This document shows positions 20,226-28,157 of a DNA stretch of 64,000 nucleotides, piece by piece. The number at the start of each line of letters is the position of its first letter. Positions within the stretch are counted from its first letter, which is position 1. The DNA comes from Modestobacter sp. VKM Ac-2984 (GTDB taxonomy: Bacteria > Actinomycetota > Actinomycetes > Mycobacteriales > Geodermatophilaceae), in assembly GCF_026967985.1 (NCBI RefSeq), contig NZ_JAPVBJ010000003.1:183001-247000 (forward strand). The letters are read 5' to 3'. The position numbers and the translations under genes were made by a program. Under the pieces are notes generated by a model. The model was not told the DNA's origin. It made no database searches and was given only the letters and a program-made list of their open reading frames with translations.

Positions 20226-20374
20226 GCCGGCGCGCAAGGGTCGGCGAGGCAATGCCGGCGGGTCGTGATCGCGGACACTCTTCCGGTTGTGCACGGTCGG
20301 AACCCGACCCTGCTGTGCGCCCGATGTGAGTGGACGGCGACCATGTGTGTGTGACCGGAGGAGGAGTGACGGGG

Positions 20375-21463
20375 GTGCCGCAGGCGCAGGACCCGTCCTC
20401 CGGGGCCTCGCCGACCGGTCGCCGGAGCGCTCGCCGGCGGGTGCGGAACCTCGTGCTGCGGGCCGCCCTGCTCGTCGCGGCCGGTGCGGCGGTCGTCGTC
20501 TTCCGGGACCGGATCGCCGAGTGGTGGGACGGCCTGGTCGGCATCGCCTGGTCGTGGGTCGCCCTCGCCGCTCTGACCCAGCTCCTCTCCCTGCACTTCC
20601 TGGTCCTGCAGCAGCGCGTGCTGGTGCGCGCGGGCGGTGGCGACGTCCCGCTGCGGCACGCCACGACCACCATCTACGCGGGCAACACCATCGCCTCGAC
20701 GGTCCCGGTCGCCGGGGCCCCGGCGAGCGCTGCGTACACCTACACCCGGCTGCACGCGCTGGGCAACAGCCCGGCGCTCGTCGGCTGGGCGCTGGCGGTC
20801 TCCGGAATCGCGGCCACGGCCACGCTCGCAGTGGTGCTGGCCGTGGGATCCGCGGCGACCGGGTCGCTGTGGGGTGCGCTCGGCGCCTTCTTCGCCACCG
20901 CGGCCGGCGTCGTGCCGGTGCTGGGCCTCGTGCTGGTGCTCCGGCACGAGCGGTCGCGCACCGTCGTCGTCCGGCTCGCCACGCGCGTCGTCACCGCGCT
21001 GGCCCGATGGATCCGGTCGCTGCGCGGACGGGACGTCGCGCGGCGGATCGACGAGCTGCTGACCTCGCTGGGCGCCATCCGGCTGTCCTTCGGCACCGCG
21101 ACCGCCGCCGGCCTGTTCGCGCTGGCCAACTGGGTGCTGGACGTCGCGGGTCTGGCGCTGGCCCTCGTGGCCGTCGGCGCGCCGATCCCGTGGCAGGGAC
21201 TGCTGCTCGCCTGGGCCGCCGGCGCGCTGGCCTCGTCTGCGCGGCTGACCCCCGGTGGCATCGGGGTCGTGGAGGCGGCGCTGGCCTCCGCGCTGATCGC
21301 CGTCGCCGGCCTGCCGGCCAGCCAGGCAGTGCCGGCCGTGCTGGTCTACCGGCTGGTCAGCCTGTGGCTCCCCGTCGGCATCGGGGCGCTGCTCCTCCTG
21401 GCGGACCCGGGATCGACGGCGCGCGGAGGCCGGCGCCGGCACGCCAGCACCCCCGCGAGCTGA
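20375..21463 (+). CDS. YbhN/UPF0104 flippase-like integral membrane protein
   Basis: A 362-residue polytopic protein of the lysylphosphatidylglycerol synthase transmembrane (UPF0104, AglD/YbhN) family, with about eight helices. The family marker motifs are seen as IYAGNTIASTVPVAGAPASAAYTY, and RLTPGGIGVVEAAL near the C-terminus. The GTG at 20375 is chosen because GGAGGAGGAG ends eight bases earlier; an open frame from 20330 lacks a site. Family members move lipids or lipid-linked sugars across the membrane. It lacks the C-terminal transferase domain of MprF. The methyltransferase follows at 80 bases. Confidence 0.85.
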   Translation: MPQAQDPSSGASPTGRRSARRRVRNLVLRAALLVAAGAAVVVFRDRIAEWWDGLVGIAWSWVALAALTQLLSLHFLVLQQRVLVRAGGGDVPLRHATTTIYAGNTIASTVPVAGAPASAAYTYTRLHALGNSPALVGWALAVSGIAATATLAVVLAVGSAATGSLWGALGAFFATAAGVVPVLGLVLVLRHERSRTVVVRLATRVVTALARWIRSLRGRDVARRIDELLTSLGAIRLSFGTATAAGLFALANWVLDVAGLALALVAVGAPIPWQGLLLAWAAGALASSARLTPGGIGVVEAALASALIAVAGLPASQAVPAVLVYRLVSLWLPVGIGALLLLADPGSTARGGRRRHASTPAS

Positions 21464-21542
21464 CCGCCGCCACCACCACCGGCCGCACGGTCCGCGGACG
21501 TCGTCCGGTTTCGCCCGGTCCCCGGCGGGCACACCGGCTGGC

Positions 21543-22217
21543 GTGCCTGACCTCCCCGAGCACTCCTCGTCCGGCCCGGCCACCTCACGCGGCGACCGGG
21601 CACCCGGCGTCCCGCCCACCTTCGTCGACGGCACCCGGCTGTGGGTCGACGCCCGCCTGCGCGCCCTGGTCCAGGCCCGCATCGAGGCCCGGCTGCTGCT
21701 CCGGCTCGGCGGGCCGGTGCCCGGTGGCCGGGTGCTGGAGCTGGGCACCGGCCGGCGCGGCACCGGCCTGAGGTCGGCGCTGGACACCTTCCAGGCCGCG
21801 CACGCCGACGGGGTCGAGCTGTTCCCCGCCAGCGTGGCGGACTGCCGTGCCGCGGTGCGCGACCTCGGCGACCGGGTGCAGGTCAGCGAGGGCGACGCGA
21901 CCCGGTTGAGCGCAGCCGACGCCTCCTACGACGCGGTGTTCGGCTGGCACGTGCTGCACCACACCGACGACTGGCGGGCGGTGGTGGCCGAGGCGGCGCG
22001 GGTGCTGCGCCCCGGTGGCCGGCTCTACTCCTGCGAGATGACGGCCCGGTTCATCGACAGCCGGGTGCTCCGTGCGGTCTCCGCCCACCCGGCCGACGGC
22101 GACCGTCCCACCCCCGCGGCCATGGCCGAGGCGTGCCGGTCCGCCGGGCTCACCGTCACCGCCCAGGAGAACCGGCTGGCCGGCTGCTGGACGGCGCTCG
22201 TCGCCACCAGGTCGTGA
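21543..22217 (+). CDS. Class I SAM-dependent methyltransferase
   Basis: A 224-residue Rossmann methyltransferase. Motif I is VLELGTGRRGTGLRSAL (about residues 63-79), motif II the acidic GVELF, motif III SEGDATRLS, motif IV DAVFGWHVLHH, and AARVLRPGGRLY the post-motif segment, all typical of UbiE/Methyltransf_11. Its GTG start has no clear ribosome binding site. Its stop overlaps the next GTG by four bases, making a three-gene chain with the two small membrane proteins downstream. The substrate is unknown; a lipid or quinone is plausible from the context of the preceding flippase-like gene. Confidence 0.85.
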   Translation: MPDLPEHSSSGPATSRGDRAPGVPPTFVDGTRLWVDARLRALVQARIEARLLLRLGGPVPGGRVLELGTGRRGTGLRSALDTFQAAHADGVELFPASVADCRAAVRDLGDRVQVSEGDATRLSAADASYDAVFGWHVLHHTDDWRAVVAEAARVLRPGGRLYSCEMTARFIDSRVLRAVSAHPADGDRPTPAAMAEACRSAGLTVTAQENRLAGCWTALVATRS

Positions 22218-22795
22218 GTGAGGGGAGCCCACCGCAGGGGACGGTCGGCACGCTCGGCACGGCGCTCCGGCTGCTTCGCCGGCACGCCCCGGCCGCCTTC
22301 CTCGCGGCCGCGGCCGCCGCCGCGGTCAACGCCGTCCCCGACGTGCTGCGGCACGTCCTGGTCTGGGACGACCCCCGGCTCTGGGCCGCACTGGCCGTCG
22401 ACGTCGTCGGGTTCCTGACCGGCCTGGTCGCCCAGCTGTGGGTGACCGGGGCGGTCGCCGGCCTGCTCGACGGCGGGCGGCTCACCCCCTCCGGTGCGCT
22501 GCGGCGCGGGGTCGCGCTCGCGGTGCGGGCCGTGCGGCGCGGGCCCGGGACGGTGCTGGCCGGGGTGCTCACCGGCGGGGTGGTTTCGGCGCTGCTGACG
22601 ATCCCGGCGTCCGTGGCGGCGCTGGGCTTCGACCGGGTGCTGGGGCCCCTGGACTCACCCGACGTCGGTGCCTTCGCCGTCGCCACGGTCAGCGACTTCG
22701 TGGCCAGCACGGCCACGCTGCCGTACCTGGCGTTCGTGCTCGTCCTGGTGGCGACCGGTTGGCGGGCCGGGCAGCCGGGCACCAGCCGGTCATGA
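22214..22795 (+). CDS. Membrane protein of unknown function
   Basis: A 193-residue, Ala/Val-rich protein with about four or five hydrophobic segments (around residues 20-38, 50-75, 100-120 and 150-180). I do not recognise a family. GTG at 22214 overlaps the methyltransferase stop (GTGA), and its own stop overlaps the next ATG (ATGA), so all three genes are coupled. The overlap makes a shared function with the methyltransferase likely, but nothing in the sequence names it. Confidence 0.7.
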   Translation: MSEGSPPQGTVGTLGTALRLLRRHAPAAFLAAAAAAAVNAVPDVLRHVLVWDDPRLWAALAVDVVGFLTGLVAQLWVTGAVAGLLDGGRLTPSGALRRGVALAVRAVRRGPGTVLAGVLTGGVVSALLTIPASVAALGFDRVLGPLDSPDVGAFAVATVSDFVASTATLPYLAFVLVLVATGWRAGQPGTSRS

Positions 22796-23169
22796 CGTTG
22801 AACTGGGACGTGACGCGCAAGAGCATCGGGACGCTGTCGATCTGGCTGGGCACCGGCGCACTGTTCGCGCCGCGGGCGATGACCCGGGTGCTGGGGGTGG
22901 ACGGGCGCGCCACGCGCACCGACACCGCCCTGCCGCTGCTGGTCCGGTTGATCGCCGCGCGGAACATCGCGATGGGGGCGGCGCTGCTGGTCACCCCGGT
23001 GCCCCAGGCCCGGCGGACCACGGAGGTCACCCTGCTGCTCACCGCGCTGGACGGGGCCGCCGTCCTGGTGGGCCGGCGCGGCGGTGACGTGGCCGACCGG
23101 AGCGTCGGCCTGTCGATGACCGTCCTCGGGCTGGCCGCCGCCGGCGCCGCCCACTGGCACCGCCGCTGA
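22792..23169 (+). CDS. Small membrane protein, DUF4267-like
   Basis: A 125-residue protein with four hydrophobic helices and the pattern LGTGALFAPRAMTRVLGV followed by LLVRLIAARNIAMGAALL, resembling the DUF4267 family of small membrane proteins. ATG at 22792 overlaps the preceding stop. It ends 10 bases from the convergent DNA ligase gene. No function is known for the family. Confidence 0.7.
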   Translation: MTLNWDVTRKSIGTLSIWLGTGALFAPRAMTRVLGVDGRATRTDTALPLLVRLIAARNIAMGAALLVTPVPQARRTTEVTLLLTALDGAAVLVGRRGGDVADRSVGLSMTVLGLAAAGAAHWHRR

Positions 23170-23179
23170 CCGGACCCGG

Positions 23180-24724
23180 TCAGTCGGCCGTCGGCCCGTC
23201 GGCGAGCAGGGCGCGCACCGCGTCGATGGTGTCGGCCTCGGCCGGGGACTTGTCCGGGCGGTAGCGCAGCACCCGGGCGAACCGCAGGGCCACGCCGCCG
23301 GGGTAGCGGGTGCTGCGCTGGGCGCCGTCCACCGCGATCTCCACCACCAGCTCCGGGCGCAGCCGCACACCCCAGTCCGGCTGCTCTGCGGCGTGCCCCG
23401 GGAACGTCCGGGTCTGCCAGGCCAGCAGCTCGTCGGTCATCCCCTTGAACGTCTTGCCGACCATCACCGGCTGGCCGCCGTCGGGGTCGCGGGCCCCGAG
23501 GTGGATGTTGGACAGGCTGCCCGCGCGCCGCCCGTAGCCCCACTCCGCGCCCAGCACGACCAGGTCGAGGGTGTGCACCGGCTTCACCTTCTGCCACGCC
23601 TTGCCGCGGCGGCCGGCGGCGTAGGGCGCGTCCAGCGCCTTCACCACCACGCCCTCGTGGCCGGCGGTCAACGCGTCGTCCAGCACGCCGGCGGCCTGCT
23701 CCGGGGTGGGCCGGCGCATCCCGGGCATCCGCAGCGCCGCGTGCGCGTCGTCGGCCAGCAGCCCGGCCAGCGCGTCCAGCCGCACCGCCAGCGGCTCGTC
23801 GAGCAGGTCGCGGCCGTCCAGGTGCAGCACGTCAAAGAGGAAGGGGCTGAGCAGCACGCCGGCGTCCGCGCTGTCGCTGCCGAAGCGGCTCATCGTGTCC
23901 TGGAAGGCGCGCGGCCGGCCGTCGTCGTCCAGCGCGAGGGTCTCCCCGTCGAGCACGGCGGTCTCGCACGGCAGCGCCCGGATCCGCTCGACCAGCTCCG
24001 GCACGCCGTCGGTCACCTCCCGAAGCGACCGGGTCCACACCCGGACGACGTCGCCGTCCCGGTGCACCTGGATGCGGGCGCCGTCGAGCTTGAACTCGAC
24101 GGTCACCTCGGCGCCGAGATCGGCGAGCGCGGCGTCCAGCGAGGACCCGGGGCTGGCCAGCATCGGCCGCACCGGGCGGCCCACCTCCAGCCGCACCGCC
24201 GCCAGCGCCGCCACCCCGCCGGTCAGCGCCAGCGCGGCGGTCTCCGGCAGTCGGCCGGACAGCATGAAGGCCCGGCGGACGACGGCGGCCGGCACGTCGG
24301 CTGCGGCGGCGACCGCGTCCAGCACGACGCCCTCCAGCGCGCCCTGGCGGAGCTCGCCGGTGAGCAGCCGGACCAGGAAGTGGTGCTCCTCCGGGGTGGC
24401 CGCGGCCAGCAGCCCGCCGAGGACGGCGTCGCGCCGAGCCGCCGACCCGGCACCGGTCGTCCCCGCCAGCTCGGTCAGCGCCGCGTCGACCTCCGGGACG
24501 GTCAGCGTCGGCGCGTCCGCGGCACCCCCGCCCAGCCGGGACAGGGTGCGCCAGCCGACCCCGAGCCGCCCCTGGCGCGGCTCCCCGGCCAGCCACCCGG
24601 TGACCGGCACGACCTCCTCGGGGTCCGCCGCCCGCAGCAGCGTGGCGATGGCCGCTGCCTTGGCGGTGCGGGACCGGGTGGCCGTGACCGCGGTGGACGC
24701 GGCGAGGACGTCGGCGAGCAGCAC
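23180..24724 (-). CDS. ligB: ATP-dependent DNA ligase, LigB type
   Basis: A 514-residue ATP-dependent DNA ligase, matching mycobacterial LigB (about 507) in length and plan: an N-terminal helical DNA-binding domain (1 to about 190), the adenylylation domain with motif I KLDG (Lys212, the AMP-carrying residue), VLDGETLAL, FDVLHLDG, GHEGVVVKA, KVKPVHTLDLVVLGA, and an OB-fold C-terminus. It seals nicks in duplex DNA and supports repair, beside the essential NAD-dependent LigA. GTG start at 24724. It is divergent from ridA over 69 bp, without evident operon partners. Confidence 0.95.
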   Translation of the reverse strand: MLLADVLAASTAVTATRSRTAKAAAIATLLRAADPEEVVPVTGWLAGEPRQGRLGVGWRTLSRLGGGAADAPTLTVPEVDAALTELAGTTGAGSAARRDAVLGGLLAAATPEEHHFLVRLLTGELRQGALEGVVLDAVAAAADVPAAVVRRAFMLSGRLPETAALALTGGVAALAAVRLEVGRPVRPMLASPGSSLDAALADLGAEVTVEFKLDGARIQVHRDGDVVRVWTRSLREVTDGVPELVERIRALPCETAVLDGETLALDDDGRPRAFQDTMSRFGSDSADAGVLLSPFLFDVLHLDGRDLLDEPLAVRLDALAGLLADDAHAALRMPGMRRPTPEQAAGVLDDALTAGHEGVVVKALDAPYAAGRRGKAWQKVKPVHTLDLVVLGAEWGYGRRAGSLSNIHLGARDPDGGQPVMVGKTFKGMTDELLAWQTRTFPGHAAEQPDWGVRLRPELVVEIAVDGAQRSTRYPGGVALRFARVLRYRPDKSPAEADTIDAVRALLADGPTAD

Positions 24725-24793
24725 GCGGTCATGCTCCCAGCCCGGCGGTCGGCAGGACTCCCGTTCCGCGCTCCCGCAGGCCAGGATGCGCCC

Positions 24794-25258
24794 ATGGACG
24801 TCGACGCACGGCTCCGCGAACTGGGCCTGGAGCTGCCCACCCCCATGGGACCGGGCGGCAACTACCTGCCGGTCATGGCCGCCGGGGACCTGCTGTTCCT
24901 CTCCGGGATGGGCCCGGTCCGACCCGACGGCACGCTGGTCACCGGCAAGATCGGCGACGGTGGCCTGGACCTGGACACCGCCCGGGAGGCTGCCCGGCTC
25001 ACCGGGCTGCAGCTGCTCGCCGCCCTGCGCGCCGAGCTCGGCGACCTCGGCCGGGTGCGGCAGGTGGTGAAGCTCTTCGGCATGGTCAACTGCCGCCCCG
25101 GCTTCAACCGCACACCCGCCGTGATCGACGGCTGCTCGGACCTCTTCGTCGACGTGCTCGGTGACGCCGGTCGGGGCGCCCGGTCCGCGGTCGGCATGGC
25201 CGAGCTCCCGTTCGACATCGCCGTGGAGATCGAGGCCGTCGTCCGCGTCACCACGTGA
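24794..25258 (+). CDS. RidA/YjgF-family protein
   Basis: A 154-residue Rid-family protein. RidA members form trimers and hydrolyse reactive enamine/imine intermediates. The conserved block GDLLFLSGMGPV, LGDLGRVRQVVKLFGMVN and the C-terminal RSAVGMAELPFDIAVEIEAVV are seen. It is the longer YjgF-like subgroup rather than archetypal RidA. The ATG at 24794 stands six bases behind CAGGAT, a possible leaderless -10. Its stop overlaps the creatininase-family gene (GTGA), so they are one operon. Confidence 0.88.
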   Translation: MDVDARLRELGLELPTPMGPGGNYLPVMAAGDLLFLSGMGPVRPDGTLVTGKIGDGGLDLDTAREAARLTGLQLLAALRAELGDLGRVRQVVKLFGMVNCRPGFNRTPAVIDGCSDLFVDVLGDAGRGARSAVGMAELPFDIAVEIEAVVRVTT

Positions 25259-26061
25259 GCCCGTTCCCCGACGAGAACCCCACAGGAGACGACGTGCTGC
25301 TCGAGACGATGACCTACGAAGAGGTGCAGGCCGCGCTCGCGGACGGACGGTGCGACGTCATCGTGCCGTGCGGCGCGGTGGAACAGCACGGCCCGCACCT
25401 GCCGCTGGACGTGGACGCCGTGCACGCCGACCGGCTGGCGGTGGAACTGGCCCAGCGGCTGGGGACGGCGCTGGTCGCACCCACCATCCGGGTGGGTGTC
25501 TCGCCGCACCACATGGGCTTCGCCGGCACGATCAGCCTGCGCCCGGAGACCTTCGAGGCGGTCTACACCGACTACTGCCAGAGCCTCGCCGCGCACGGTT
25601 TCCGGTCGATCCTCTGCTTCTCCGCCCACGGCGGGAACTTCGCGCCGCTGGCCGAGATGGCCGACCGGCTGGACGCCGCCGTGGGGCCGGACTGCCGGGT
25701 GGTCGTCTGGTCCGACCTCCTCGGCCTGGTCGACATCTGGCGGTCCGCCGTCGCCGACGCCGGTGGGGACCCCGAGGGGGTCGGCGGTCACGCCGACGTC
25801 GCGGAGTCCTCCGTCTACGCCGTCCTCCGGCCCGGGCAGGTGCGCACCGAGCGCCTGGTCCGCGGGTACACCGGGCCGGTCGACGACGCCTTCCTGCAGC
25901 GCATGTTCACCGGCGGCGTCCGGGCGATCTCCGACACCGGGATCATGGGCGACCCGCACGGGCTGTCCACCGCCATCGGGGAGCTGTGCGTGGCGCGGGT
26001 CGCCGACGCGCTCGCGGCCCACTTCACCCAGCAGCTGGAGGCGGTGCGGACGCTGCCCTGA
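25255..26061 (+). CDS. Creatininase-family amidohydrolase
   Basis: A 268-residue creatininase/MftE-type metal-dependent amidohydrolase. Metal ligands appear in VEQHGPHLPLDVD (Glu43, His45, Asp54), SAHGGN and ADVAESS (Glu). The GTG at 25255 overlaps the ridA-like stop; GTG at 25294, just after CACAGGAGAC, is a second candidate and would give 255 residues. The family opens cyclic amides such as creatinine, FAPy or other lactams. Coupling to a Rid protein suggests turnover of a nitrogenous small molecule; the substrate is not evident. Confidence 0.85.
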   Translation: MSPFPDENPTGDDVLLETMTYEEVQAALADGRCDVIVPCGAVEQHGPHLPLDVDAVHADRLAVELAQRLGTALVAPTIRVGVSPHHMGFAGTISLRPETFEAVYTDYCQSLAAHGFRSILCFSAHGGNFAPLAEMADRLDAAVGPDCRVVVWSDLLGLVDIWRSAVADAGGDPEGVGGHADVAESSVYAVLRPGQVRTERLVRGYTGPVDDAFLQRMFTGGVRAISDTGIMGDPHGLSTAIGELCVARVADALAAHFTQQLEAVRTLP

Positions 26062-26079
26062 GCGGGGGAGGATGCCGGG

Positions 26080-26520
26080 ATGCCACGCCTGCTGGTCGTC
26101 CACCACACCCCCTCGCCGGCCCTGCAGGCGGTGTTGACCGCCGTCCGCGAGGGCGTCGCGCTGGTCGAGGACGTCGAGCTGACCGTGCGGCCCGCCCTGT
26201 CGGCGGGGGCGGCGGGCGTGCTCGCCGCCGACGGCGTCCTGCTCGGGACGCCGGCCAACATCGGGTACATGTCCGGTGCGCTCAAGCACTTCTTCGACAC
26301 GGTCTTCTACCCGTGCCTGGACGCCACGGCCGGGCTGCCGTACGGGGTGTACGTGCACGGCAACGACGACACGGCCGGAGCCCTGACCAGCGTGCAGCGG
26401 ATCACCGGGGCGCTGGGCTGGCGACAGGTGGCCGCACCGCTGAGCCTGACCGGGGCGCCGGGGGCCGAGGACCTCGAGGCGTGCCGGGAGCTGGCGGCGA
26501 CGATCGCGGTCGGCCTGTGA
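26080..26520 (+). CDS. Flavodoxin-like NAD(P)H oxidoreductase
   Basis: A 146-residue flavodoxin-fold protein. The N-terminal phosphate loop is reduced to HHTPSPALQAV, and the FMN isoalloxazine contact LLGTPANIGYMSGALKHFFD is typical of WrbA/flavodoxin-like reductases. It starts 18 bases after the creatininase-family stop with GAGGAT six bases ahead, so it may have its own leaderless start as well as readthrough from the operon. The role is unknown; a redox step linked to the two preceding genes is possible. Confidence 0.78.
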   Translation: MPRLLVVHHTPSPALQAVLTAVREGVALVEDVELTVRPALSAGAAGVLAADGVLLGTPANIGYMSGALKHFFDTVFYPCLDATAGLPYGVYVHGNDDTAGALTSVQRITGALGWRQVAAPLSLTGAPGAEDLEACRELAATIAVGL

Positions 26521-26576
26521 CAGCGCGCGCTCGATGACCGCCGCCGGGTCACCGCCGCGCGTGCCACCATGACGAC

Positions 26577-27776
26577 GTGGCTTCCACCTCCGCCTCGGCC
26601 AGCGCGCTGCTGCACCACGTGCGCACCGGGCGGGCGCGGAGCCGTGCCGAGCTCGTCGCGCTGACCGGCTCGTCCCGCAACACGGTCAGCGCCCGGGTCG
26701 ACCAGCTGATCGCCGCGAACCTCCTCGAGGAGGGCGGCCGCGGCTGGAGCACCGGCGGGCGCCCGCCGACGCTGCTGCGCTTCAACAGCCAGGCCGGCTG
26801 CGTGCTCGCCGTCGACCTGGGCGTGACCAGCGTCGACGTCGCCGTCACCGACCTGTCCGCGGAGGTCCTGGCCACGGTGGGCCACCCGATCGACATTGCT
26901 GAGGGACCCGGTCCGGTGCTGGCCGAGGTCGACCGGCTGGCCCAGCGGGTGCTGGCGGAGGCGGGCCTGACCCCGGCCGACGTCTGCGCCGTCGGCGTCG
27001 GCGTCCCCGGGCCGGTGGAGTTCTCCACCGGCCGGCCGGTCCACCCGCCGATCATGCCGGGCTGGCACGACCACCCGATCCCGAGCGCCTTCGGCCGGTA
27101 CGACTGCCCGGTCTTCGCCGACAACGACGTGAACGTGATGGCGCTGGGCGAGATGGGCATCGCCGGGTCGACCGAGGACGTGCTGGTGATCAAGGTCGGC
27201 ACCGGGATCGGCTGCGGCATCGTCGTCGACGGGCAGGTCTACCGCGGGGCCCAGGGCAGCGCCGGCGACATCGGGCACATCTCCGTCCCGCCGCCGTACG
27301 GAGAGCCGGTGCTCTGCCGGTGCGGCAACGAGAACTGCCTCGAGGCGATCGCCGGGGGTGGTGCGTTGCTGCGCGACGCGCTGGCGGCCGGCCTGCCGGT
27401 GACGACGACCCGCGAGCTGGTGCAGCTGGCGGCCCACGGTGACGGGCCGGCCCTGGAACTGGTCCGCAACGCCGGCCGGACCATCGGCACCGTGCTGGCC
27501 AGCCTGGTGAACTTCTTCAACCCGCACCGGATCGTGATGACCGGGGGTGTGGCGCAGGCCGGGCCGCCGCTGCTGGCCGGCATCCGGGAGGCCGTCTACG
27601 GCCGCTCGCTGCCGCTGGCCGCCCGCGCGCTGGACATCTCGGTCAGCGCAGCTCCCGACCTGTCCGGGCGGCTGGGCGCCGCGCTGATGGCGATCGAGGG
27701 CTTCCTGGACGAGGACTCCGCCTACCAGGTCGCGCGCGCCGACGCCGGCTCCGCCGAGGCCCCGACCGCCCGCTGA
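26577..27776 (+). CDS. ROK-family transcriptional regulator
   Basis: A 399-residue NagC/XylR-type regulator: an N-terminal winged helix-turn-helix (ARSRAELVALTGSSRNTVS, residues about 19-38) and a C-terminal sugar kinase-like ROK domain with AVDLGVTSVDVAV, VFADNDVNVMALGE, KVGTGIGCGI and the zinc motif CRCGNENCLEAIAGG. GTG at 26577 is six bases behind CACCAT, a possible leaderless -10. It lies just before the sugar uptake operon and probably represses it until a sugar binds. The dyads at 27872-27947 and 28077-28102 are candidate targets. Confidence 0.92.
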   Translation: MASTSASASALLHHVRTGRARSRAELVALTGSSRNTVSARVDQLIAANLLEEGGRGWSTGGRPPTLLRFNSQAGCVLAVDLGVTSVDVAVTDLSAEVLATVGHPIDIAEGPGPVLAEVDRLAQRVLAEAGLTPADVCAVGVGVPGPVEFSTGRPVHPPIMPGWHDHPIPSAFGRYDCPVFADNDVNVMALGEMGIAGSTEDVLVIKVGTGIGCGIVVDGQVYRGAQGSAGDIGHISVPPPYGEPVLCRCGNENCLEAIAGGGALLRDALAAGLPVTTTRELVQLAAHGDGPALELVRNAGRTIGTVLASLVNFFNPHRIVMTGGVAQAGPPLLAGIREAVYGRSLPLAARALDISVSAAPDLSGRLGAALMAIEGFLDEDSAYQVARADAGSAEAPTAR

Positions 27777-27871
27777 CCGGGGTCCGTCCCCTCGGGCAGT
27801 CCGTTCCCAGGCCGACGTGCCCGGACGACGGCTGGTCGGCCCGGGCTGACGACCTCATCGGCACGCCAAGC

Positions 27872-27947
27872 CCGGGTTGACCCGGACGGTGAGGGGTTGA
27901 GCCGCAGGCGCACGCGGGTCAACCCCTCCGGCACCGGGTTGACCCGG
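27872..27947. repeat. Cluster of GGGTTGACCC-type dyads between the ROK gene and the ABC operon
   Basis: The 14-bp near-palindrome CCGGGTTGACCCGG occurs exactly twice (27872-27885 and 27934-27947). Between them lies a perfect 10-bp inverted pair, GAGGGGTTGA at 27891-27900 and its complement at 27919-27928. Four related elements in 76 bp suggest operators or a structured transcript. Outside this cluster, 27777-28034 shows nothing I can identify. Confidence 0.7.
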
Positions 27948-28034
27948 CGAGCGCGACGGCACGGATGCCCCGGACGCCGACGGCCTCGCGGCTGCCCGGC
28001 TGCGGTTGCGGTTCGGTAACGCCGCCGCGGTCCC

Positions 28035-28064
28035 TTGACCCGTGTGTGACGCCGGACATAGTGT
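28035..28064 (+). promoter_or_regulatory. Promoter of the sugar ABC operon
   Basis: TTGACC at 28035-28040 and TAGTGT at 28059-28064 have an 18-bp spacer, close to the actinobacterial housekeeping consensus. Transcription would start near 28071, immediately before the dyad at 28077. Confidence 0.6.
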
Positions 28065-28076
28065 CCCGCCTGACGT

Positions 28077-28102
28077 ACTTACGTTCAGTGCTGAGCATAA
28101 GT
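28077..28102. promoter_or_regulatory. 26-bp operator-like dyad downstream of the ABC promoter
   Basis: The arms ACTTACGTTCAG and CTGAGCATAAGT, two bases apart, match in 10 of 12 positions as an inverted repeat. AT content is well above the surroundings. It lies just after the predicted start site, where a bound repressor would block elongation or initiation. The ROK protein upstream is the obvious candidate. Confidence 0.6.
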
Positions 28103-28115
28103 CTGGAGTGGTGGC

Positions 28116-28157
28116 ATGACCGGCGTCCTGTTCGCCCGGCACGGGGTCTCCGCGTGA
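28116..28157 (+). CDS. Possible 13-residue leader peptide coupled to the ABC ATPase
   Basis: ATG at 28116, preceded by GGAGTGG, opens a 13-codon frame (MTGVLFARHGVSA) whose TGA overlaps the GTG start of the ATPase gene (GTGA). No other site could start the ATPase efficiently, so the peptide may serve to deliver ribosomes. Conservation is untested. Confidence 0.4.
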   Translation: MTGVLFARHGVSA

